Part shown: positions 38,068 to 46,925 of the stretch, piece by piece
Layout: each line of letters begins with the position of its first letter
How positions within the stretch are numbered: the first letter of the stretch is position 1
NCBI RefSeq assembly: GCF_028748065.1
Contig: NZ_CP118166.1
Span: 1,565,501 to 1,629,500 of the forward strand
DNA: 64,000 nt
Reading direction: 5' to 3'
DNA from: Hyphococcus flavus
GTDB lineage: Bacteria > Pseudomonadota > Alphaproteobacteria > Caulobacterales > Parvularculaceae
Program-made: the position numbers and the translations under genes
Notes under the pieces: generated by a model
What the model saw: the letters and a program-made list of their open reading frames with translations, nothing else
Databases searched by the model: none
Told to the model about the DNA's origin: nothing

Positions 38068-38934
38068 ATGTCTTTCGTAAAAGCCATTATCTTTATCATT
38101 TCCTTTTGGTCTGCAGTTTCGCATGGCGACAATGCAAGCGCAGAACAAATTCCGTTTTCAATTCCGAATACAGAAAAGATAGTACTGCCGGTTTCGGCTA
38201 ACGGCATTGCTTATGAACTTTATGTTCACGTCCCGCCAGCTTGCAGTCACAGCAGTCAATGTCCCGTAGTTTACATGCTGGATGCAGAATATTCATTTGC
38301 ACTGGCGTCCACAATTATAACGCATCTGACAGATCGTAATAGAATTCCGCCGGTAATCAGTGTTGCGATCGGTTATCCGGATAAATCGCATTATCGGCGT
38401 GACCGTACTCGCGATTATACGCCGTTCTTTCATCAAACGGGAGGCTATGGCGAAGAGATGCAAAAAGTTTCTGGCGGAGGGCCGGCTTTTCTCGAAGTTA
38501 TCAAGGCTGAAGTAATTCCATTTATTGAAGAGAGTTTTCCGGCAGCAACAACTAACCGCACGCTTGTGGGGCATTCCTATGGCGGGCTGTTTGCTTCATA
38601 TGCCTGGATGACTGCGCCGGACATTTTTGACAACTATATTATTATTTCTCCGTCGCTTTGGTATGCAGACGGCGCGCCGCTCGCCGCTGTAAGAAAAGCT
38701 TGCGAAGACGAAAGCGTGTCAGAGAGCAATATTTACCTCGCTGTTGGCGCCTATGAAGAGCAGCCTCAAAATGGTCGCGCCATGGTCAGCGACCTTGAGG
38801 CGCTGGAAGAAATCTTGTCGAATTGCGAGAGCCGCAAAGTCTCAACATACATGCGCGTGTTTGAGGATGAGACGCACGCAAGCATCTTCCCTGCAGCCTT
38901 TTCAACGGGTCTCAGAAAACTCTTTCAAAGATAG
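38068..38934 (+). CDS. Exported alpha/beta hydrolase, esterase D / siderophore esterase-like
   Basis: This 288-residue protein has a signal peptide (MSFVKAIIFIISFWSAVSHG) and an esterase fold of the putative esterase (IroE/BesA) type. VYMLDAEYSF is the oxyanion region, LVGHSYGG carries the nucleophile Ser170, and DETHASIFP is the catalytic histidine region. ATG 38068 is preferred to an upstream GTG at 38053. The gene is visibly more AT-rich than its neighbours, with many ATT and TAT codons, suggesting acquisition. Ferric-siderophore or other ester hydrolysis is inferred from the family. Confidence 0.82.
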   Translation: MSFVKAIIFIISFWSAVSHGDNASAEQIPFSIPNTEKIVLPVSANGIAYELYVHVPPACSHSSQCPVVYMLDAEYSFALASTIITHLTDRNRIPPVISVAIGYPDKSHYRRDRTRDYTPFFHQTGGYGEEMQKVSGGGPAFLEVIKAEVIPFIEESFPAATTNRTLVGHSYGGLFASYAWMTAPDIFDNYIIISPSLWYADGAPLAAVRKACEDESVSESNIYLAVGAYEEQPQNGRAMVSDLEALEEILSNCESRKVSTYMRVFEDETHASIFPAAFSTGLRKLFQR

Positions 38935-38949
38935 GCAAAGAGAAAACTT

Positions 38950-39807
38950 TTACTCCCCGCGAAGCTTTCTCTCATACGCATTGACGAGCGTCATGTAAGG
39001 GCTGACCTGGTCGAATACAGGATCGGTTTCTTCGTCCGGGGCATAATTCTGATACATCTCGAAATGAAGATGATATGTCGTTGGAACGCTCTCACCCGAT
39101 GAATTGAAAAAGTCATTCCAGACCTTGCCGATACGCTGGCCTTTCACCACGCTCTCGCCATCAACAACCGCGAGCTGACTCATGTCGAGATGCATGTAGC
39201 GGTAAAGCGTGCCGTCTTCTGTCTGCAGTTTGACGGTGTATTTTGATCCATCAAGGCCAACAATACGGCCGTTTTCGGCGGCAACCGCCCAGTGGGTCTC
39301 GCCGCTGCTTGGGATGCATGTCGCGGCGCGAATATCGACACCCTCATGACCACCGTCCGGGCACATGATCTGTGAACGCGACCGCGACTCGCAGAACGTG
39401 TCCTGCCATGGGTAGTCATAGTTGGCGGCGTTGCATTGTCCGCCTTCCATGCCGTTCACGGACCCCTGACTGCCGCCATAGCGATAGACCTGACTGTTCA
39501 GGAATGCTGCATCTTCAAGCGGAAAGATGATGTCCGGGCGATAGATGGTCGTGTCAGAATGGCCCGGGCCGGAGTTTGGTAACAGGTCGCCAGCCGGCAG
39601 GTAACTGAATTCCCGGCCCTCGCTGTCGGTAAGGAAATCATTTTCCTCTTCGATCGGTTCTTCCGGTTCCGCTGGCTCCTCAGGATCTGCGGGTTCATTC
39701 GGTTCTTCGGTTTCGACGGGCTCTTCAGTTTCGTTTGTGTAGTTATCGCAAGCCGCAATGGAGGCAGACAGCAATAGCGCTAGGAGGGTTTTTTCCGGAT
39801 TGGTCAT
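38950..39807 (-). CDS. M23 family metallopeptidase lipoprotein
   Basis: This 285-residue lipoprotein (SIAAC, Cys20) has a long acidic proline-glutamate spacer (residues 28-57, repeats of EEPxEPADPEEP) and then an M23 domain. The zinc-binding HEGVD and the late HLHFEMY motifs are both present, so it should be active against peptidoglycan cross-links rather than a degenerate LytM. Extra cysteines (CNAAN, CESR, CPDGG, CIPSS) could form disulfides. It ends the four-gene operon starting at 42684, overlapping the gene before it by one base. Confidence 0.92.
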   Translation of the reverse strand: MTNPEKTLLALLLSASIAACDNYTNETEEPVETEEPNEPADPEEPAEPEEPIEEENDFLTDSEGREFSYLPAGDLLPNSGPGHSDTTIYRPDIIFPLEDAAFLNSQVYRYGGSQGSVNGMEGGQCNAANYDYPWQDTFCESRSRSQIMCPDGGHEGVDIRAATCIPSSGETHWAVAAENGRIVGLDGSKYTVKLQTEDGTLYRYMHLDMSQLAVVDGESVVKGQRIGKVWNDFFNSSGESVPTTYHLHFEMYQNYAPDEETDPVFDQVSPYMTLVNAYERKLRGE

Positions 39808-40676
39808 TATTCGCCTCCTGACGCCAAAGCGGGATTAGCGAGGATCATCGAATCGGCAAGCCCGGTAATATAGTCATCGCCAGCGCAACGCTGATCCGCC
39901 GCCGGATCATCGCATTCGATAGTCATGACATAGCCGCAACCAAACTTTGAAAAGCTTAGGTCGACGCCGAAATCATTACGGCTGATATGATAGGCGGCCC
40001 CGGTGCCGTCTAACCGTCGCGGCTGTTCGGCGAGACGTTTGCGGAATGCAACAATGTCAGGGTCGCCGCCTACGACGCGGTTACAGGTGCCGGTGATCGA
40101 AAGCGTCGCCGCCGCATCAATGATGGCTGTGGCGGTGTAAACATTTTCCATCCCGTATACTTTAATCCGGTCGCGAACCGACGGGTCTGCCGGGATAAGC
40201 ACAGGGATGCGCACGCGATTAATTTCTTCTTGGTCGGCGCTACGCAGATTGCTCGCCGACATTGCGCGAATGCCTGGCGGAGGCGGCGCGCTAAGACGTG
40301 CGGTGCTGAGCGCCTGCGTCGCCGATAGCTGTTCGCGTAAACTTGGCCGTTCGGCGTCCGCTTGCTCAGTGCGCTGAAGGTCGGCGCGCAGCTCCACGAG
40401 GTTCGGCGCGCGGATGACTGTTTCCGCACGGTTGGCGCGTCCGTCACGCTCGGCGCGCAATGCGGAAACAAGGCCGCGCCGCGGGATCTTTTGCGCTTTT
40501 TCCTGCAGGCTCTTGCGAAGTTCTTCAGGATCCGGCGGCGCCCGGCGGATCTCTTCTCGCGTTACCTCTTCATTGGCGGTTTCGTCCTGCGCCGCTTCTT
40601 CGCGCGGTTGCGCGAACACGGCGGTGGCCGTCAGCGCCGCAAGGCCAAGCCCAGCGATTACATAAGTCTTCACCAT
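39807..40676 (-). CDS. Exported protein of unknown function in the channel/OmpA/M23 operon
   Basis: This 289-residue protein has a signal (VIAGLGLAALTATAVFA) and a charged, arginine- and glutamate-rich segment (residues 25-125) likely to form extended helices. The C-terminal globular domain has six cysteines, among them TGTCNRVV, KFGCGYVM, IECDDP and DQRCAGDDY. I do not recognise a family. Its last base overlaps the first base of the M23 gene, and it lies 21 bases after the OmpA-like gene, so it surely belongs to the same transcript. Confidence 0.85.
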   Translation of the reverse strand: MVKTYVIAGLGLAALTATAVFAQPREEAAQDETANEEVTREEIRRAPPDPEELRKSLQEKAQKIPRRGLVSALRAERDGRANRAETVIRAPNLVELRADLQRTEQADAERPSLREQLSATQALSTARLSAPPPPGIRAMSASNLRSADQEEINRVRIPVLIPADPSVRDRIKVYGMENVYTATAIIDAAATLSITGTCNRVVGGDPDIVAFRKRLAEQPRRLDGTGAAYHISRNDFGVDLSFSKFGCGYVMTIECDDPAADQRCAGDDYITGLADSMILANPALASGGE

Positions 40677-40697
40677 AAGACCCCCTTTCGAGCGACC

Positions 40698-41726
40698 CTA
40701 CCGCTCGGTGAGTTTAAACTCGATGCGCCGGTTCTGCGCGAGCGCTGCTGCGGAATACCCCGATACGATCGGCGAGGAGGCTCCCGACCCCGTCGCCAGC
40801 AGGCGCCGCTCCGGCACGCCCCGTGACGTCAAGTACTCTACCACGGAAATTGCGCGCTGTGCGGATAATTCTAGGTTGGAATCAAAGAGCGCCCGGCAGG
40901 AAGGGCCTAGCGGCGACTGGTCCGCATGACCGTCGACCCTCAAGACCCAGTTCACTTCGGACGGAATATCATCCTGAATGTCGAGGAGGGCGCTCGCCAG
41001 TTTGTCGAGCTCGATCTTGCCGGCCTCGCCTAACGTTGCTGAACACGAGCCGAACAGAATATCGCTCTCGAAGATAAAGCGATCGCCAACCACCCTGATG
41101 TCGGTGCGGTCGCCCAGCGCCTCGCGCAATGCCTCGAAGAACCGAGAGCGCACTTCTTGTAGTTCCTGCACTTTGCGGGCGAGGGCGGCGTTCAGGCGTT
41201 GCGATAAGTTTTCGATCTGGGCTTGCTGCTCGCGGTCTTTCGCTTCGGCTGCATCAAGCGCCTCTTGCAGGCTCGCCAACTGACGTCGAAGTGCTGCGAT
41301 CTGTGCATTCAGCGTTGCGATTTCGCTCTTTTGTTCTTCGCTTAACGCTTTTTCCGCTTCCAGTTCCTCAGCAGAAGCGGCAACAGCGGCCTGACTGGTG
41401 GCGAGCGCCGCAGCGAGACCCGCAAGCTCCTCGTCCTTTTGCGCTATCGTGTCTTCAAGAGACAGAACCTGCGCCTGCAACCGGTCGCGTTCAGTTTGAG
41501 CAAGACCAAGCTGATCGTTAAGAGAGTTGATCTGTGCAATCAGACGCGCCAGCTCATCGTCTTTTGACGCAAGCTCGTCTTTGACCGTCTGCAATCGGTC
41601 GCCGAGATAAAACTGCGCGACCACGAATATCGACAGAACAAACATCAAGACGAGAAGCAATGTCGATAATCCATCGACAAAGCCTGGCCAGATATTGGCC
41701 TCAGCTCTGATGCGCCGGCGCGCCAT
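40698..41726 (-). CDS. MotB/OmpA-like peptidoglycan-binding protein with long coiled coil
   Basis: This 342-residue protein has an N-terminal signal anchor (FVDGLSTLLLVLMFVLSIFVVAQFYL). The aspartate in GFVDGLST stands where MotB/TolR have the proton-carrying Asp. A coiled coil of about 140 residues follows, then an OmpA domain (GSCSATLGEAG, then VDGHADQ, SAQRAISVVEYLTSRGVP and AQNRRIEFKL). It is the stator-like partner of the channel gene four bases upstream. The cell-envelope role is inferred. Confidence 0.93.
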   Translation of the reverse strand: MARRRIRAEANIWPGFVDGLSTLLLVLMFVLSIFVVAQFYLGDRLQTVKDELASKDDELARLIAQINSLNDQLGLAQTERDRLQAQVLSLEDTIAQKDEELAGLAAALATSQAAVAASAEELEAEKALSEEQKSEIATLNAQIAALRRQLASLQEALDAAEAKDREQQAQIENLSQRLNAALARKVQELQEVRSRFFEALREALGDRTDIRVVGDRFIFESDILFGSCSATLGEAGKIELDKLASALLDIQDDIPSEVNWVLRVDGHADQSPLGPSCRALFDSNLELSAQRAISVVEYLTSRGVPERRLLATGSGASSPIVSGYSAAALAQNRRIEFKLTER

Positions 41727-41730
41727 GGGC

Positions 41731-42684
41731 CTACTCCCCGCCGCCGACGCGGATCAGCGTGCGGTTTAGCGCCCTGATTTCATCTTTAAGTTCAGCCGTC
41801 TGACCGGCCTGGGCCTTGATCTGGGTTTCCGTGTTGGCGGCCAACGCCGCTTCCAGCGCCTGGATCGCGCCCATCAAATCGCCCTCGGCGACTTCGGCAG
41901 TCAGGCTCGCGCCGCCTTTGCCGGCGCCGCGTGTGGTTTCTGTCATGCCGGCCAGCCAGTCTTCAAGGTCCGTATAGAAACGGTTTTGCGCCTGCCCTGC
42001 CTGCAGATCCAGAAAGCCGACAATCAAAGAACCGCCGAGGCCAAAGAGTGAGGATGAAAACGCCGTACCCATCCCGGACAATGGCTCGCGCAAATTAGCG
42101 ATCAATTGTGAAACCGCATCTTCCGCCGCGCCGCCCGTATTGGCGAGTCCGTTGATCGTGTCTGCCACAGCATTGACTGTTTCAAGCAGTCCCCAGAACG
42201 TGCCAAGCAGGCCAAGGAACACGAGCAGGTTCATGATGTAGCGGCCCATTTCGCGGCCCTCATCCATCCGTGTGCCGATGGAATCAAGAATGGCGCGTGA
42301 GGACTCCGGGTTCAGTTTTCGGGCGTTGGTTTTGTCTGCATCGAGCAGCATGGTCGCCATGGCGCGGATAAGGTTCGGCGCGCGCGGTAACCGCGACCGT
42401 CCCGGATCGACAGACTCTCGAAAAGATTCCACCCAGCGAATGGCTGGCGCAATGACGCCAGCCTGCCTGAGGTTGTAGATGACGCCGATGGCGAGCACGC
42501 CAAGAATTAATCCATTGAGCGCCGGGTTGGCGTTGAAAGCGTCAATCAGCAGCGGCGAAGGCTGCGGGCTTAAGGGCGAAAGATAATAAACAATGGCGCC
42601 GACCCCGATCAGGAACAGCAGCATGTTCAGAATGTAGCCGCCGGGCCGAGTGAACCTAACCGAGCGTTCGAGCGAGCGCGCCAT
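41731..42684 (-). CDS. MotA/TolQ/ExbB-like proton channel protein
   Basis: This 317-residue inner membrane protein has two N-terminal helices (about residues 18-37 and 52-69), a cytoplasmic segment, and two helices in the MotA/TolQ/ExbB domain (VFLGLLGTFWGLLETV and MGTAFSSSLFGLGGSLIVGFLDL). The domain motif G-L-L-G-T-F-W-G-L and the A-F-S-S-S-L-x-G-L pattern are intact. The C-terminus is a coiled-coil tail. With the next gene it would form a proton-driven motor complex. It heads the operon 42684-38950. Confidence 0.93.
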   Translation of the reverse strand: MARSLERSVRFTRPGGYILNMLLFLIGVGAIVYYLSPLSPQPSPLLIDAFNANPALNGLILGVLAIGVIYNLRQAGVIAPAIRWVESFRESVDPGRSRLPRAPNLIRAMATMLLDADKTNARKLNPESSRAILDSIGTRMDEGREMGRYIMNLLVFLGLLGTFWGLLETVNAVADTINGLANTGGAAEDAVSQLIANLREPLSGMGTAFSSSLFGLGGSLIVGFLDLQAGQAQNRFYTDLEDWLAGMTETTRGAGKGGASLTAEVAEGDLMGAIQALEAALAANTETQIKAQAGQTAELKDEIRALNRTLIRVGGGE

Positions 42685-42987
42685 GCATATCCCCTTGCCG
42701 TTACCCCGTGGGCTAAAATGCCCCTCGCAAAGTTACATTATTCAAAAACCGCGCCGGTTGAAACGCTGAAAGGCGCATATTCTCTGAGGATTCTCCTGTT
42801 TTTCAGCATTTTGTGGCTAGTTGAGCGCTCTCCAGAAAAGCCTGGGAATTGGCGGCGGTGATAAAACGGTGAAAAGTTTTGCGCGCAATATGTGCACAAT
42901 TTGCGCATTATCGTTGACATGAACCTTCGATGACAGATATATGACGGTTTAGTGACATAAAAATAACAACAAAAATGGAGAATATTT
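42685..42987. other. Divergent intergenic region of 303 bases
   Basis: This gap separates the channel operon (minus) from the small exported protein (plus). Apart from the promoter candidate described next, I found no RNA gene, repeat or open frame that looks coding. Part of it (42840-42960) is AT-rich. Confidence 0.5.
42914..42942 (+). promoter_or_regulatory. Sigma-70-like promoter for the gene at 42988
   Basis: TTGACA (42914-42919) and ATATAT (42937-42942) are 17 bases apart, 45 bases before the start codon. The -10 box is not TATAAT but is close. Confidence 0.6.
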
Positions 42988-43341
42988 ATGTTCATAAAAC
43001 AAGCATTTGCAGGAATTGCCGCCGCTCTGGCTCTTGGCGCTGGCGTTGTCGCCCAGGATTTCGGACCGTCTCCGGCCAACTATGAGGCCCTGGTGGTCGA
43101 TTATTTCGGTGAACGGCTGACCGAGCCGACCTCGGCCCGCTACCAGTTCATCAGCGAGCCCTATCAGGTCTTTGCTGATGTCAGCGGTTATGAAGGGCTG
43201 CCTTGCTGGGCGGTCGATGTGCGCGTCAAGTCGCGCCTGCCGAACGGTACCTATGGCGGCTACGTTCCCTATACGGTGATCATTCTTGACGGCGAGCCAA
43301 TCGCACTTGAGGACGAAGTTATCCAGATGGTTCGTGCATAA
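42988..43341 (+). CDS. Small exported protein of unknown function
   Basis: This 117-residue protein has a signal peptide (KQAFAGIAAALALGAGVVA). The rest is a single small domain with YFGERLTEPTSARYQFISEP, a cysteine in LPCWAVDVRVKSR, and YGGYVPYTVIILDGE. It looks like a periplasmic protein of the kind widespread in this class. No family is recognised. A strong promoter and a strong terminator surround it, so it is a monocistronic and probably well-expressed gene. Confidence 0.82.
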   Translation: MFIKQAFAGIAAALALGAGVVAQDFGPSPANYEALVVDYFGERLTEPTSARYQFISEPYQVFADVSGYEGLPCWAVDVRVKSRLPNGTYGGYVPYTVIILDGEPIALEDEVIQMVRA

Positions 43342-43362
43342 CAACAATCTGGTTCGAAAGAC

Positions 43363-43396
43363 AAAAAACGCCGCCCGGCCGGGCGGCGTTTTTTTT
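43363..43396. terminator. Bidirectional intrinsic terminator
   Basis: AAAAAACGCCGCCCGG mirrored by CCGGGCGGCGTTTTTT forms a perfect palindrome of 32 bases with more T on the right. It serves the gene at 42988 and, from the other side, the M16 peptidase gene ending at 43416. Confidence 0.95.
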
Positions 43397-43415
43397 GTTT
43401 GTGTAAAGACAGAGT

Positions 43416-46151
43416 CTAAAGATCGCTTGCCTGCATGACTTCAATAGGTCCGAGGTTGAGTGATCTGACGCCGTCTTCGATTTGTTCACGATCGCCGACA
43501 ATCACCCAGACGAGGCTTTCCGGGTGAATAACCTCGGCAGCTGCGGCGGTAATGTCATCAACCGTCAACGCTTCGTATTTGTCCTTAACCGTTTCCGGAT
43601 AATTCCAGGCACGCCCATAACGCGCGCTCGATGTCAGACTGCCAAGGACATCGCCGGATGTCTCATACGTTCCTGGAAGCGATCGAACATTGTTGAGCAC
43701 GGACCGCTCAAGTTCCGCAGCGGTTGCGGGTCTTGTGGTCTTGTAGTCGTTGAGTTCCTTTAGCAGTTCCTGCAGCGAATCTGTCGTTTTGTCGGTCTGT
43801 ACCGGCGCATACACAAGAAGAGGACGTTGTCCGGCAGCCCCTTGAAGGAAGGTATAGGCGCCATAGGCCCAGCCCTTGTCTTCACGCAGGTTCATGTTCA
43901 CCCGCGCCGAAAACTGCCCCCCGATAATGTCATTCATCGAGGTAATAGCGATGGCGTTCGGCGCGTTTGACGGCGGCGCCACATGCGCCGCGAGGATCAG
44001 CGATTGCGGCGAGCCCGGTTTATCGACAATAATGACTTTGCCGCTGCCAGGCCGCGCGACAGTTGCGATGTTTTTTGTCGGGATCGGCGTCGATGGCGCG
44101 CGCCAGCGCCCGAAAGCGTTTTCGAGCAATGGTTTGATTTCCTCCATCGTCGTATCGCCGACAACGAAGAGTGTCGCATTATCCGGGCGTATCCACTTTT
44201 CGTGGAAGCCGGTCAGATCGTCACGTGTCAGCGACGTGATCGATTCGACCGTACCGGAACCGGTGAGCGGCGCCGCATAGGCGTGCCCCTCGCCGTAGAT
44301 CTCCGGCGGCAGCAGGCGCAGGGCGAGCGCGACAGGCTGCGCTTTTTCCTGTTCAATGCTGGCGAGCCACCGGTTTCGCAATTTGTCGATTTCGCTTTGT
44401 GCAAACGACGGGTTGCGAATGACGTCCGCCATGATGTCGAGTGATGGACGCAAGTTTTCTTTCAGCGCAGAAAGCTGAATGTTTGAAACGTCAAGATTTG
44501 CGCCGGCGGCCAGGTTCGCACCGAGCCCTTCCAGCTCTTCGGCGATATCAGCGGCCGAGCGACGCGTCGTGCCTTCATCGAGCATCGAGGCGGTGAAAGA
44601 CGAAGCGCCGAGCTTTCCGCCTTCAACGCTGTCCGCGGCATAGCCGGCGTCGAATTGCATTGCGAACTCGACTATCGGCACGGTGTGACGTTCAGCGAAA
44701 ACGACTTTAACGCCATTGCTGAGCGTGGTTTCCTCAATCGCCGGAAAAACAAGGTCCGGCGTTGAATTGACGGATGGCAATCCGGTTGAGCGATCTACGT
44801 TGTCTGTCGTTGTTGCATATTCGGGGAATGGAAGCACGGTCAGTTGATAATGCCCTGCGTTCATCACATCGCGCGCGGCTGCAAGCACTTCTTGAGGAGT
44901 CGCCGCTTCCAGCCAGTCAAGTTGTTGTAAGACAAAGCCAGGGTCATCCGCATAAAGAGCGCCCTGCGCAAGCGTGACCGCTTTGCCGCCAAATCCGCCG
45001 ATTTCCTCAAGGCCGCGAAGGACGCCCGCCTTGATGCTCGCCTTGGCTCTGGCCAGTTCATCTCTGGTCGGGCCACGGTCAAGGAATGACGCAATAACTT
45101 TTTCCATCTCGGCTTCGACGTTTTCAAGGTCAGCATCCGCCTTAGCGTCGACAGTCACCGAGTAAAAACCGAGAAGTTCATGAGAAGAAAGGCTGGCGCT
45201 CGCGCTTGTGGCGATCTGAAGATCATCGATCAGATGCTTATAAAGCCGCGACGTTTTTCCCCCGCCAAGTACGCGCGTTGCAAGGGTTAAAAGAACGTCT
45301 TCTTTCGTGGTCCGCCCGGGCGCAACCCAGTTGCGGTCTATGCGCGGCTGCGGCACGCGATCATACATGATTTCGCGCTTGTCGACGTCAAGCTTGGGCG
45401 CATTGGCTTTTGTTTGGGTCACTGGCGGGCCCGCAGGTATGGGGCCGAAATATTTTTCGACCATCGGACGCGCGGTTTCGGCGTCGATATCGCCTGCGAT
45501 TACCAGCACCGCGTTCGCGGCGCCGTAATAATCCTTGAACCACTGTTTTGCTGTTTCGAGGGACGCGTTTTCAAGGTCCTCCATCGAACCGATTGTGCTG
45601 TGGCGATAAGGATGCCCGGCAGGCAATAAACCTTCTAGGGTTGAGTATTCCATCATTCCGTAAGGTTGATTATCGCTCTGGCGTTTTTCGTTCTGTACGA
45701 CGCCGCGTTGTTCATCAAGCTTTTCCTGAGTCACCGCGCCAAGCAGATGCCCCATGCGGTCGGACTCCATCCACAGCACGCGATCCAGCGCCGTAGTCGG
45801 CACAGTCTGGAAATAATTGGTGCGGTCGAACCAGGTGGTGCCGTTTAGGCCGGTTGCGCCGACTTCCTCGAGCGGTCCGAACCAGTCGTTGTCATAATTC
45901 TCCGACCCGTTGAACATGATGTGTTCAAAGAGGTGCGCGAAACCGGTTTTGCCTTCAGGCTCGTCTTTTGAACCCACATGATACCAGATCGAAACAGTAA
46001 CAATCGGCGCCTTGCGGTCTTCGTGCACCACGACGCGCAACCCGTTATCGAGCGTGAATTGCTCATACGGCAGTTCGATATCGGCGGCTGATGCTGCTAA
46101 AGTCGTAAATGACAGCAGGGCAGCCCCCGCCATTGCGATAATCATTCGCAT
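43416..46151 (-). CDS. M16 family zinc metallopeptidase, two-domain periplasmic form
   Basis: This 911-residue exported protein (signal MAGAALLSFTTLAASA) is an insulinase/pitrilysin-type peptidase. The inverted zinc motif HLFEH is at residues 73-77 and the third ligand glutamate is in LWMESDRMG. The second half (from about residue 460) repeats the fold without the zinc motif, as in fused M16A/M16B proteins. The family degrades signal peptides or transit-like peptides in the periplasm. AAGGGG lies before the ATG. Confidence 0.95.
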   Translation of the reverse strand: MRMIIAMAGAALLSFTTLAASAADIELPYEQFTLDNGLRVVVHEDRKAPIVTVSIWYHVGSKDEPEGKTGFAHLFEHIMFNGSENYDNDWFGPLEEVGATGLNGTTWFDRTNYFQTVPTTALDRVLWMESDRMGHLLGAVTQEKLDEQRGVVQNEKRQSDNQPYGMMEYSTLEGLLPAGHPYRHSTIGSMEDLENASLETAKQWFKDYYGAANAVLVIAGDIDAETARPMVEKYFGPIPAGPPVTQTKANAPKLDVDKREIMYDRVPQPRIDRNWVAPGRTTKEDVLLTLATRVLGGGKTSRLYKHLIDDLQIATSASASLSSHELLGFYSVTVDAKADADLENVEAEMEKVIASFLDRGPTRDELARAKASIKAGVLRGLEEIGGFGGKAVTLAQGALYADDPGFVLQQLDWLEAATPQEVLAAARDVMNAGHYQLTVLPFPEYATTTDNVDRSTGLPSVNSTPDLVFPAIEETTLSNGVKVVFAERHTVPIVEFAMQFDAGYAADSVEGGKLGASSFTASMLDEGTTRRSAADIAEELEGLGANLAAGANLDVSNIQLSALKENLRPSLDIMADVIRNPSFAQSEIDKLRNRWLASIEQEKAQPVALALRLLPPEIYGEGHAYAAPLTGSGTVESITSLTRDDLTGFHEKWIRPDNATLFVVGDTTMEEIKPLLENAFGRWRAPSTPIPTKNIATVARPGSGKVIIVDKPGSPQSLILAAHVAPPSNAPNAIAITSMNDIIGGQFSARVNMNLREDKGWAYGAYTFLQGAAGQRPLLVYAPVQTDKTTDSLQELLKELNDYKTTRPATAAELERSVLNNVRSLPGTYETSGDVLGSLTSSARYGRAWNYPETVKDKYEALTVDDITAAAAEVIHPESLVWVIVGDREQIEDGVRSLNLGPIEVMQASDL

Positions 46152-46286
46152 GCAAGAATCCCCTTCATAGCATTAAGTTCCCTTCAAGCGCACAGCATCG
46201 ACGAGCCTGCGGGCAAGGTAAAGGCCCGGCGCCCCTTTCCGGCGCGTAAGGCCAACGGTTTGCCGCAGCAGGTCAGCAGGAGGTGA

Positions 46287-46856
46287 TTATCTGGGGGCGC
46301 GTTTGGCGAGAATGCGCTGCAGCGTGCGGCGGTGCATGCCGAGGCGGCGGGCGGTCTCGGAAACATTATGATCGCACAACTCGTAGACCCGCTGGATGTG
46401 TTCCCAGCGAACGCGATCAGCGGACATGGGGTTTTCTGGCGGATCGGGGCGTTCGCCCGGTCTTGCGAGTAACGCCTTTTCGACATCATCCGCATCCGCC
46501 GGTTTTGAGAGATAATCGATGGCGCCGGCTTTTACGGCGGCGACGGCTGTCGCGATATTGCCGTAGCCGGTGAGCATGACAACGCGGCAGTCATCGCGTT
46601 TCTGACGGATGTGTTCCACGACCTGCAGGCCGTCGCCGTCTTCAAGGCGTAAATCGACCACGGCGAAAGCAGGGGCAATGTCCTTGATCATTGTTGCTGC
46701 ATCGGAAACGCCGCCAGCAAGAATGGGCTGAAACCCTCTTTTTTCAAGCGCACGGCCGAGGCGCGTTCGAAATGGTTCGTCATCGTCAACAATTAGCAAA
46801 GTCGCGTCTGGCGGAAGCGATCGGTCATCGTCGCGGGCGTCATCTAACGAGGTCAT
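46287..46856 (-). CDS. regA: Redox response regulator RegA/PrrA/ActR
   Basis: This 189-residue regulator has an N-terminal receiver (LLIVDDDEPFR; phospho-acceptor Asp68 in AFAVVDLRL; Lys in YLSKPAD) and a C-terminal Fis-type helix-turn-helix (NVSETARRLGMHRRTLQRIL). This is the RegA architecture, which controls oxidase, photosynthesis and CO2-fixation genes in response to redox in alphaproteobacteria. The receiver is followed by a proline-rich hinge. It lies 70 bases after regB on the same strand. Confidence 0.96.
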   Translation of the reverse strand: MTSLDDARDDDRSLPPDATLLIVDDDEPFRTRLGRALEKRGFQPILAGGVSDAATMIKDIAPAFAVVDLRLEDGDGLQVVEHIRQKRDDCRVVMLTGYGNIATAVAAVKAGAIDYLSKPADADDVEKALLARPGERPDPPENPMSADRVRWEHIQRVYELCDHNVSETARRLGMHRRTLQRILAKRAPR

Positions 46857-46925
46857 AGCGTGTTCGTATTGGCTTTGTGATTTTCATATCTTCTTGCCGT
46901 ATAAATGCGGCTTTTCGCACGAAAT

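Noticed and set aside
39807-42684. Zorya-type phage defence, because of the MotA/MotB-like pair
   Set aside because: No ZorC, ZorD or ZorE helicase or nuclease is nearby; the partners are an exported protein and an M23 lipoprotein, and the OmpA-like protein has normal envelope topology.
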